DNA from: an uncultured cyanobacterium
GTDB taxonomy: Bacteria; Cyanobacteriota; Cyanobacteriia; Cyanobacteriales; Chroococcidiopsidaceae
NCBI GenBank assembly: GCA_946221495.1
Contig: CAMIFA010000125.1
Location: 1 to 15,562, forward strand
Reading direction: 5' to 3'
Length of the DNA stretch: 15,562 nucleotides
The notes beneath the pieces are model-generated. The model worked only from the letters and a program-made list of their open reading frames with translations, ran no database searches and was not told where the DNA came from. The position numbers were made by a program, and so were the translations under genes. Positions within the stretch are counted from its first letter, which is position 1. Each line of letters opens with the position of its first letter. Below, in pieces: positions 6,718 through 12,207 of this stretch.

Positions 6718-7246
6718 GTTTAAGCGTTGTCACCTCATGAACGGAGTTAAGTAGAAAATTGTTTAACTTCGTTTAATTTTAGATTTGATAGCAGCAATAG
6801 CACCGTTTGGAACTTGGATATTATCACACGGATAATCTTTCAAAGCGTCTTCTAGTGGCAGAAGACAAAATACAGCGCCTACATTCGCACTGTATATTTT
6901 TGAGTTAACTACAGTCGCTGATCATTTCGATCTAGCGTCAACGTAGCAGATAAATTGTATTGACAATAGCTATATTTAATGTTTTTCCGTATTTAAGTAA
7001 CAACTCCTACAAAACAGTTAAGTTGCAGATAATCTAAACTCCTCTATCCTTACAAATTCTTTACATATGGCTTTCTGGATAAAACATGGGTAAAGTTTAC
7101 AATTTTTCCTAGTAATATTACTGAATGCAGTTTACAAAAGTACATAGATATTAGAACTCACTTGATTTGGAGTTAGGAGCTAATAATTTTTAAGCACCCC
7201 AAGCCTGAATTTAAAGTTCTTTATTTTATTGTGGAATAAGGTAAAA
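6718..7246. other. AT-rich intergenic region before the 73-residue orphan gene
   Basis: About 530 bases with no intact gene. On the minus strand a stop-free frame without any good start codon (6763-6921) may be a gene relic. On the plus strand there is a GTA-N8-TAC sequence (6997-7010) and two copies of AGTTTACAA about 36 bases apart, near 7097 and 7132. The promoters of the glycosyltransferase gene (leftward) and of the small gene (rightward) must be here, but I could not place them. Confidence 0.55.
6763..6921 (-). pseudogene. Possible C-terminal gene relic
   Basis: On the minus strand 52 sense codons run to a TAA at 6765-6763. The frame opens after a TGA and contains no ATG or GTG; its only TTG is internal. 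The translation ends DALKDYPCDNIQVPNGAIAAIKSKIK, which has a natural protein-like composition. It could be the tail of a decayed gene, or chance: a 52-codon open frame is not rare. I do not recognise a family. Confidence 0.2.
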
Positions 7247-7468
7247 ATGATTAAACTACGTGGTAAAGAATGCAAGCCAATCAGTAATCATCGGCTGCAA
7301 AAAGAAGGTAAGGAATACGCTATCTATGCTGTTCCTAATCCCTACTTCTCTGAGGAAGAAACTTATCAAATTATGTCTGCTAACAAATCCAATCCTTTTA
7401 ATCCTTATATTGCTTATATTGCCACAGACTTGCAAGATGCAGTAGATTGGATGGCAAGAATTAATTGA
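7247..7468 (+). CDS. Small 73-residue hypothetical protein
   Basis: I do not recognise this protein. From ATG 7247 it reads MIKLRGKECKPISNHRL, then KEGKEYAIYAVPNPYFSEEETYQIM, and ends DLQDAVDWMARIN. It is soluble with mixed charge, one cysteine, aromatic-rich and without a signal peptide. An in-frame TTG at 7229 could add six residues, but AAGG with a 6-base gap favours the ATG. The gene stands alone, with AT-rich DNA on both sides. Beyond it lies a 10-bp inverted repeat (7477-7536). The composition and the plausible ribosome binding site make it more likely real than not. It may be a small accessory or regulatory protein. Confidence 0.6.
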   Translation: MIKLRGKECKPISNHRLQKEGKEYAIYAVPNPYFSEEETYQIMSANKSNPFNPYIAYIATDLQDAVDWMARIN

Positions 7469-7476
7469 AATAAATT

Positions 7477-7536
7477 AAGCTTTCTAGTTTCTCTTAAGAA
7501 CTAAAATTGAGTCACTGCTAACAATTTAGAAAGCTT
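7477..7536 (+). repeat. 10-bp inverted repeat with long loop after the small gene
   Basis: AAGCTTTCTA (7477-7486) and TAGAAAGCTT (7527-7536) are exact reverse complements separated by 40 bases, starting 8 bases after the stop codon. The right arm is followed by TTGTATAAG rather than a clean T run. It could be a weak terminator or an RNA 3' end structure. Confidence 0.35.
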
Positions 7537-7703
7537 TGTATAAGACGGGAACTAGTCTACACTAATTCCCATTTCTTAGTTTTTTACAATTGTATTAACA
7601 CTTCTTTGCTACCCAGTTTGACTTAAATTATCAGTCACCAAAACAAAGTAGTTTTAGTTTGTGTCATCTATTTTGTCTTATGTAATGGCGTAGCAATAAT
7701 TTT

Positions 7704-7973
7704 CTAGTGACTAATCATCCAAGGTCGTCCATTATTGTGGCTTCTATACTGAGGTACAATTTTTTCCTGCTCTTGATTGCGTTTAATTATTTGCGGTTGG
7801 GAGTTTTCTTGTCGCAGCCTTAATGAACTAGACAACATAACACCAGGGGGAGAAAAAATGCGTTTAGCTACGCTCTGGCAATCAGGACAAATTATCGGAT
7901 TGCTAACCTCTGCGATTGTCCGCCATTCTTCAAACAATCCACACTTTTCACACCGAAACTCGTAAAGTGGCAC
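7704..7973 (-). CDS. FmdB-family zinc-ribbon protein
   Basis: 89 residues. The N-terminal half is the FmdB zinc ribbon: PLYEFRCEKCG, then IICPDCQSVAKRIFSPPGV, so two CxxC knuckles hold the metal. The C-terminal half is polar (QENSQPQIIKRNQEQEK) and probably disordered. FmdB proteins are called putative regulators because of the Methylophilus fmd cluster; a biochemical role is not established. Two GTG starts exist. I choose GTG 7973 because AGGAG lies 7 bases before it and it gives the typical beginning [M]PLYEFRC; the GTG at 7979 is only one base from that Shine-Dalgarno. It lies 20 bases after fmdA on the same strand, so the two are almost surely one transcription unit and probably share nitrogen control. 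Confidence 0.88.
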   Translation of the reverse strand: MPLYEFRCEKCGLFEEWRTIAEVSNPIICPDCQSVAKRIFSPPGVMLSSSLRLRQENSQPQIIKRNQEQEKIVPQYRSHNNGRPWMISH

Positions 7974-7993
7974 GATCACTCTCCTAATAGCTA

Positions 7994-9196
7994 TTAAACG
8001 GGAAAAATATTTTGGTCAAAAATCTCAGTCGGAATTGCCAAAGTACAGCAAGCATTAGGAATATCTACAATACCGCTAACTCTACCTTCAACCGGAGCGC
8101 AACTAAGCAATAAGTAAGCCTGCTCACCTGTTAACCCGAACTTCTTGAGATACTCAATCGCATTTAAGCAAGCGCGGCGATAAGCGATATGCACATCCAT
8201 GTAATACTGCTTGCCATCATCATCAACTGAGATGCCTTCAAACACTAAATACTCAGAATAGCGAGGTTCTACTGGTCCTGGCTTAAAGATTGGGTTAACT
8301 AAGCTGTACTTCTCAACACCACCTTTAATGATATCTACGTGCAGGTCAATATAACCTGCCATTTCAATTGCTCCACAAAACGAAATTTCGCCGTCTCCTT
8401 GGGAAAAGTGAATGTCACCCATCGACAGCTTCGCTCCCTCTACGTAAACTGGGAAGTAAATTCGCGTCCCCTTCGAGAGATTCTTAATATCGCAGTTACC
8501 GCCATGCTCGCGTGGGGGGATAGTGCGAGCCGCTTCAGCCGCAACGCGATCGCACTCTGAAACTGGCAGCTTGCCAAGAATCGCGTTTTTCGGGTTGGGC
8601 AGAGCTGCCAAAACAGGCGTATCACCGGAGAGTCCTGCGCCATAGGTGCGGCGATCAGGAGCGGTGGATACTAATTCTGCTTCCCGCTTATTCCACTTCC
8701 CTAGTAGTTCGTGAGACGGCGCACAACCGATCAAGCCAGGATGAGTAATGCCAGCAAACCGCACCCCAGGAATATGTCTGGAACTGGTGTAAATTCCTTG
8801 CAAATCCCAAATAGCTTTAGCAGGATTCGGAAAGTAATCGGTAAGGAAACCGCCGCCGTTTTCTTTAGCAAAAATACCAGTAAAACCCCACTCATCCCCA
8901 GGTAATGCACCGATATCAAGCAGATCCACTACCAAAATATCCCCTGGTTGAGCACCATTAACGTAAATAGGTCCACTAAGGACATGAACTTGGGTTAGAT
9001 CGACATCGCGGATATCATCGGCACTGTCATTATTCTTAATTTGTCCATCCGTCCAGTCTTTGCACTCAATCCGAAATACCTCGCCAGGATTGACGGAAAC
9101 AACTGCCGGAATATCAGGATGCCAACGGTTATGACCAGGTAATTCCTGCTGATCCATTGTCTTGGTAAGATCGATTTTAAAAAGCGTTTTCGGCAT
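7994..9196 (-). CDS. fmdA: Formamidase (acetamidase/formamidase family)
   Basis: It hydrolyses formamide, and perhaps other short amides, to formate and ammonia in the cytosol. The protein has 400 residues, close to the roughly 405 of Methylophilus FmdA, with the family sequence throughout: TMDQQELPGHNRWHPDIP near residue 13, VHVLSGPIYVNGAQPGDILVVD near 71, PGVRFAGITHPGLIGCAPS near 142, REHGGNCDIKNL near 228, KLSMGDIHFSQGDGEI near 255 and RVSGIVDIPNACCTLAIP at the end. The start is ATG with GAGGAA 7-8 bases upstream. It is followed 20 bases later by the fmdB-like gene. Upstream is a complete NtcA-type promoter (9297-9339), so expression is probably induced under nitrogen limitation, making this a nitrogen-scavenging enzyme. 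The family assignment is firm; preference for formamide over acetamide is inferred from overall similarity to FmdA. Confidence 0.95.
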   Translation of the reverse strand: MPKTLFKIDLTKTMDQQELPGHNRWHPDIPAVVSVNPGEVFRIECKDWTDGQIKNNDSADDIRDVDLTQVHVLSGPIYVNGAQPGDILVVDLLDIGALPGDEWGFTGIFAKENGGGFLTDYFPNPAKAIWDLQGIYTSSRHIPGVRFAGITHPGLIGCAPSHELLGKWNKREAELVSTAPDRRTYGAGLSGDTPVLAALPNPKNAILGKLPVSECDRVAAEAARTIPPREHGGNCDIKNLSKGTRIYFPVYVEGAKLSMGDIHFSQGDGEISFCGAIEMAGYIDLHVDIIKGGVEKYSLVNPIFKPGPVEPRYSEYLVFEGISVDDDGKQYYMDVHIAYRRACLNAIEYLKKFGLTGEQAYLLLSCAPVEGRVSGIVDIPNACCTLAIPTEIFDQNIFPV

Positions 9197-9296
9197 TAAT
9201 TTTTCCTCACTGTTAATTAATGACTACGTCTTGGTATTACCTTGCAAGCGTCGTGACACGGGATATCCAAACTACTTTGCCAACCGTTAGGGCTGC

Positions 9297-9302
9297 ATTG
9301 TA
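9297..9302 (-). promoter_or_regulatory. -10 element of the fmdA promoter
   Basis: On the minus strand TACAAT, matching the TAN3T form of NtcA-dependent promoters and five of six bases of TATAAT. It lies exactly 23 bases downstream of the NtcA-type box. A start site here would give an fmdA leader of roughly 90 bases. Confidence 0.65.
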
Positions 9303-9325
9303 GGAAGTTAGTCACAATAGTTTTT

Positions 9326-9339
9326 GTAATTAAACGTAC
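9326..9339 (-). promoter_or_regulatory. NtcA binding site upstream of fmdA
   Basis: On the minus strand GTACGTTTAATTAC, which is the NtcA consensus GTA-N8-TAC, flanked by A on both sides. NtcA is the CRP-family nitrogen regulator of cyanobacteria, which with 2-oxoglutarate activates genes for alternative nitrogen sources. In class II NtcA promoters the box lies about 20-24 bases before a TAN3T -10; here the gap is 23. Box, spacing, -10 and the function of the gene agree. Confidence 0.7.
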
Positions 9340-9724
9340 TAAATAAAATTATCTGTTGCCTAATTATGCTTTTTTCCTGACATTGGATGTTCTGGAATAA
9401 AAAACAATAAAGTATTTAAAGTAGCGAAAAACACTCAATATTCTAGAGCTTTGCTTAAAAAAGTTTGCCTAGCTTATCTAAAAACTAGAAATACAAAATA
9501 GATGTTCATTACCAAAATTTATTGTTTTGGCACGAAGTAGTGAAATTCAAATTAAGCGATCGCCTTGAGACTTGAAAAGCTTAATTCCAGCATTCAGTTT
9601 CAAGGCATTCGCCTAAAACACCCATCCTTAATGAATTTAAAAGGAGTGCAAGATTTAATCTGAGGCGATCGCCAAATTGGTAATCATCTCCTTAAACTTA
9701 ATTTGACAATATTGCCAAAAAGTG

Positions 9725-11374
9725 CTAGAGAATGAAATCTGTCGAGAGAAAGTTCGATTGATGCTCTCTAACAATTTGCGTCAACATTGACTTATTGATG
9801 TCTGTTTCCTTAGCGGCGACCAGGGTACGGATAGAAAAAGCCCGCAGAGCATCGACAACAGAGAGAGTACCTTCGGCGGAGTCTTTACGACCTGTGAACG
9901 GAAAGGTATCAGGACCGCGCTGGCACTGACTATTAATATTAACGCGGCAGACTTGGTTCACCAGGGGATCGACCAGAGAAGCGATCGTGCTGGCATCCTG
10001 ACCAAAAATGCTTACTTGCTGCCCGTAGTCTGAGTCAACAATGTATTGAATTGGCTCTTCAATATCATCAAAGGCAATTACTGGAATCACTGGTCCAAAC
10101 TGTTCTTCCCGATACAACCGCATTTGCGAAGTAACTGGGTACATTACCGCCGGGTAGAAAAAGGTTTTGTTGACCATACCGCCGCCAACGTTGACAATTC
10201 GCGCCCCATGTTGCAAGGCATCCTCAATCAGTTCAGTAAAGTATTTAGGCTTTTCCGGTTCCGGTAGCGGGGTGACGGTTACGCCTTTTTCCCAAGGCAT
10301 CCCAAATTTGAGATTGGAGATCGCTTTGGCAAACCGCTCCAGAAACACATCCACAATTTGCGCGTGAACAAACAGAATCTTCAAAGCAGTACAACGTTGA
10401 CCGTTGTAAGATAGCGTTCCCAGCACACATTCTTTAACCGCCAGATCGAGATCGGCATCTGGGAGAACAATACCAGGGTTTTTTGCCTCTAGTCCCAAAA
10501 TACTCCGCAGCCGATGCGGTTTAGGGTGGAGCTTTTTCAGGGAAGTCGCAGCGCGGCTAGAACCAATAAAGGCAAGAGCATCAATTTTACCGGAAGCCAT
10601 CAAGGGAGGTGTCACTTCCCGACCATTGCCGTAGACAGTATTAACTACTCCTTTAGGGAACGCATCCCGGAATGCTTCTAGTAGGGGACTGTACAGCACT
10701 ACCCCCGGACGCGGCGGCTTCAGCACGACGGTATTGCCCATAATCAAGGCGGGAATTAGAGTAGTAAAAGTTTCATTCAAAGGATAATTGGTCGGACCTA
10801 AACACAGCGTCACACCTAAAGGAGCGCGGCGGATTTGTCCAATAATTCCCTGTTCTAAGACAAATCGGGAATTTGTCCGGTCTAGGTTCTTTAAGGCATC
10901 AATTGTATCTTCTATATAGGCGATCGTCCGATCAAATTCTTTCTCAGAATCCGCAAAAGATTTACCTATCTCCCACATCAATAGTTTGACGACTTCTTGA
11001 CGTTTTTCCTTCATCCGGTAAGCGAAGTCTTGAATGCACTCAATTCGGTCTGCTACCGACATGGTGGGCCAGGTTCCCCGACCATAGTTGTAGGCAGAAC
11101 TAGCCGCATCCAGGGCATCTAAGGCTTCTTTTTGAGTCAATAAAGGGAAACTCCCAATCAGCTGTTGAGTAAGACCAGCGCTAGTTTGAAGATAAATTGA
11201 GGAAAAGGATTCTTGCGTCGAACCATCCCAATGACGCAACTCACCGTCGATCAAATACTGGGTTTGATGAATCGGGACTTGAAGTTGAAATTCTGCGGGT
11301 ACGCTGTTTTCTTCCGGAAAAATTGCTTTAATTTTGTCGGCTAGTTGATATTCAACTTTTTCTTTCATTTGCAT
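9725..11374 (-). CDS. gapN: Non-phosphorylating NADP-dependent glyceraldehyde-3-phosphate dehydrogenase
   Basis: It oxidises glyceraldehyde 3-phosphate directly to 3-phosphoglycerate with NADP+, making NADPH and bypassing the ATP-yielding Pgk step. It belongs to the aldehyde dehydrogenase superfamily: LGPTNYPLNETFTTLIPALI and NTVVLKPPRPG (cofactor and Asn region), FIGSSRAATS, the catalytic Glu in GLEAKNPGIVL, the catalytic Cys in YNGQRCTA, EEQFGPVIPV, and RGPDTFPFTGRKDSAEGT, typical of GapN. From ATG 11374 it has 549 residues, longer than Streptococcus GapN (about 475), through roughly 50 extra residues at the N-terminus and a tail ending STDFIL; I recall this longer form from Bacteroidetes. 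A TTG at 11392 is in frame but GAGGGA 11 bases before ATG 11374 favours the latter; ATG 11368 is also possible. It stands alone and next to the tRNA-fragment junction. Confidence 0.9.
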   Translation of the reverse strand: MQMKEKVEYQLADKIKAIFPEENSVPAEFQLQVPIHQTQYLIDGELRHWDGSTQESFSSIYLQTSAGLTQQLIGSFPLLTQKEALDALDAASSAYNYGRGTWPTMSVADRIECIQDFAYRMKEKRQEVVKLLMWEIGKSFADSEKEFDRTIAYIEDTIDALKNLDRTNSRFVLEQGIIGQIRRAPLGVTLCLGPTNYPLNETFTTLIPALIMGNTVVLKPPRPGVVLYSPLLEAFRDAFPKGVVNTVYGNGREVTPPLMASGKIDALAFIGSSRAATSLKKLHPKPHRLRSILGLEAKNPGIVLPDADLDLAVKECVLGTLSYNGQRCTALKILFVHAQIVDVFLERFAKAISNLKFGMPWEKGVTVTPLPEPEKPKYFTELIEDALQHGARIVNVGGGMVNKTFFYPAVMYPVTSQMRLYREEQFGPVIPVIAFDDIEEPIQYIVDSDYGQQVSIFGQDASTIASLVDPLVNQVCRVNINSQCQRGPDTFPFTGRKDSAEGTLSVVDALRAFSIRTLVAAKETDINKSMLTQIVREHQSNFLSTDFIL

Positions 11375-11504
11375 AGGGTGGCAGTCCCTCAAAGATTCAT
11401 CTGTTAATTTGCTACTGCTATATAGGGTAAAGGCAATTTTCAGATGCTTCAGTGCCGAAAATAACTGAAACTCCCGTGCTTGTTATTAGCGATCGCTGAC
11501 TTAG

Positions 11505-11532
11505 TAAAAGCTGAAACTTCGGAAAGCTTTTA
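11505..11532 (-). terminator. Hairpin following the tRNA fragment
   Basis: TAAAAGCT (11505-11512) and AGCTTTTA (11525-11532) form a perfect 8-bp stem with a 12-base loop. On the minus strand it begins 6 bases after the tRNA 3' end and finishes GCTTTTAC, so it may be the original terminator of the tRNA gene, kept with the flanking chromosome. The T run lies partly in the stem, so efficiency is uncertain. Confidence 0.4.
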
Positions 11533-11538
11533 GAATAA

Positions 11539-11585
11539 TCGGGATGACTGGATTTGAACCAGCGGCCCCTTCGTCCTCAACGAAG
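11539..11585 (-). other. 3' fragment of a tRNA gene (tRNA-Pro-like), probable attachment site
   Basis: On the minus strand: anticodon stem CTTCG, loop TTGAGGA, stem CGAAG, variable GGGCC, T stem-loop GCTGG-TTCAAAT-CCAGT, acceptor strand CATCCCG and discriminator A (11539). CCA is not encoded. Everything from the anticodon arm to the 3' end is present. The 5' half (acceptor CGGGATG and D arm) is absent: the sequence before it is unrelated AT-rich DNA. The CTTCG...CGAAGGGG arm is what I know from tRNA-Pro, but the anticodon reads GAG (Leu) instead of GGG, a one-base change, and Leu tRNAs have a long variable arm that is missing here. It is therefore a non-functional copy. Integrating elements leave exactly such 3' copies, so I infer an att site. 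Confidence 0.7.
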
Positions 11586-11642
11586 ATAGAAAAATGCTTT
11601 GCTCCCTTAGTTTTAATAACTATAGCGATTCTCAACAATTCG

Positions 11643-11664
11643 TCCTACCAAATTCCTACCAAAA
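11643..11664 (+). repeat. Tandem 11-bp direct repeat next to the tRNA fragment
   Basis: TCCTACCAAAT is followed directly by TCCTACCAAAA: two adjacent copies differing in the last base, with an 11-bp period (one helical turn). They lie 58 bases from the tRNA fragment. Such repeats can be arm-type integrase sites at element ends; that role is inference. Confidence 0.5.
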
Positions 11665-11729
11665 CTTAAATAAAATTGTAAATTTTTTGATTAAGCTTCT
11701 CTTCTTCAAGTAGTCAAGTCATTTAATGA

Positions 11730-11876
11730 TTAGCTATTACGGTTAGGGATCTCATCTAGTTGATCTAACAGTTCATTCAAATTTTTTAGGTTGTCACTAC
11801 TGAATGACTTTTGCTTGGGCTGCTACTGGCGCTACTCTGAAAGAGATTGCTTTGACTTCTATCTAATTTATAAGCT
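11730..11876 (-). pseudogene. Decayed C-terminal reading frame, family unknown
   Basis: On the minus strand the final 29 codons before TAA (11732-11730) translate to PKQKSFSSDNLKNLNELLD followed by QLDEIPNRNS, a convincing helical protein tail. Just upstream the frame is closed by TAG, but the +1 frame reads KAYKLDRSQSNLFQSSASSS, so a one-base shift would join the two pieces. Before that all frames close. It looks like the remnant of a gene lying beside the tRNA fragment; an integrase tail would be expected there, but I see no catalytic motif to support that. Confidence 0.3.
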
Positions 11877-11889
11877 TTCTAGAAAGGGT

Positions 11890-12040
11890 CTACAACGTAT
11901 ACTTTTTGGTAACGGATTTAGGTAGCTCCCGCCAAAAATCAATGAGGATTATGTAATAAGCTGACGTGGGATCTATACGTCGCAGTAATGGCTTTATGGA
12001 GTTCCCACTCTTTGTCAGTTAAGCTGCTGGAGTACGCCAT
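11890..12040 (-). pseudogene. N-terminal relic of an IS5-type transposase, frameshifted
   Basis: On the minus strand from ATG 12040 the translation begins MAYSSSLTDKEWEL, the hallmark start of the IS5-group (DUF4096-like) transposases, whose members usually continue IEPLLP. In frame it continues as nonsense to a TGA at 11941-11939. One base later (an extra C at 11998) the next frame reads IKPLLRR, restoring the family motif, then IDPTSAYYIILIDFWRELPK and a TAG near 11890, which I cannot align to the family from memory. The catalytic DDE region is absent. It is a short, broken leftover of an insertion sequence; I could not identify the terminal inverted repeats. Confidence 0.6.
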
Positions 12041-12207
12041 TTCTTTCTGATTTTAGCTTGTCAGCAGAGAACCCAAGTCGTTTCTATATGTGAGAAGTTA
12101 GTTTTAAAACCAGTAAGCGAAAGGATTATCTGTAGCAAGCAGTGGATTAAAAGGAAATATACTTATTTAGTTCTAAAAGCATCGACTCAATTGGAAATTT
12201 TAGACTT

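Larger units (their letters stand above)
9197..9724. other. Intergenic region between gapN and fmdA with the fmdA promoter
   Basis: About 530 bases. The left part (9197-9340) is the fmdA leader and NtcA-type promoter. The rest is AT-rich and shows no supportable gene. It has two HIP1 octamers (9556-9563, 9665-9672) and a 7-bp inverted repeat GCCTTGA/TCAAGGC (9562-9568, 9600-9606). I saw no clear terminator after the gapN stop. Confidence 0.6.
11375..12207. other. Long intergenic junction: tRNA fragment, repeats and gene relics
   Basis: More than 800 bases without an intact gene. In order it contains the gapN upstream region with a HIP1 octamer (11489-11496), a hairpin (11505-11532), a tRNA 3' fragment (11539-11585), a tandem 11-bp repeat (11643-11664), a decayed C-terminal reading frame (11730-11876), a 12-bp palindrome CTTTCTAGAAAG (11875-11886), a frameshifted transposase start (about 11890-12040) and the leader of the outer-membrane transporter gene, with a possible -10 TATACT at 12158-12163. 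This mix of remnants is typical of an island or prophage edge. Confidence 0.6.

Noticed and set aside
6997..7010. GTA-N8-TAC (NtcA-like) before the 73-residue gene
   Set aside because: The box matches exactly, but TAN3T elements lie at 19 or 24 bases and none gives a good -10, the distance to the gene is about 240 bases, and such boxes occur by chance about every 4 kb.
9562..9606. Inverted repeat GCCTTGA/TCAAGGC as gapN terminator
   Set aside because: The stem is only 7 bp with a 31-base loop, no T run follows on the minus strand, and it lies about 120 bases past the stop.
11539..11585. Functional tRNA-Leu (GAG)
   Set aside because: The anticodon reads GAG, but the 5' half is missing and there is no long variable arm as required for tRNA-Leu; no 5' half was found in the next 600 bases, so a split or intron-containing gene is not supported.
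11804..11866. Plus-strand mini-frame MTFAWAATGATLKEIALTSI
   Set aside because: Only 20 codons, no ribosome binding site, and it overlaps the more convincing minus-strand relic.
7477..11886. Shared AAGCTTTCTAG at 7477 and 11873 as a dispersed repeat
   Set aside because: An 11-base match in a 15-kb window is expected by chance and the flanks do not match.
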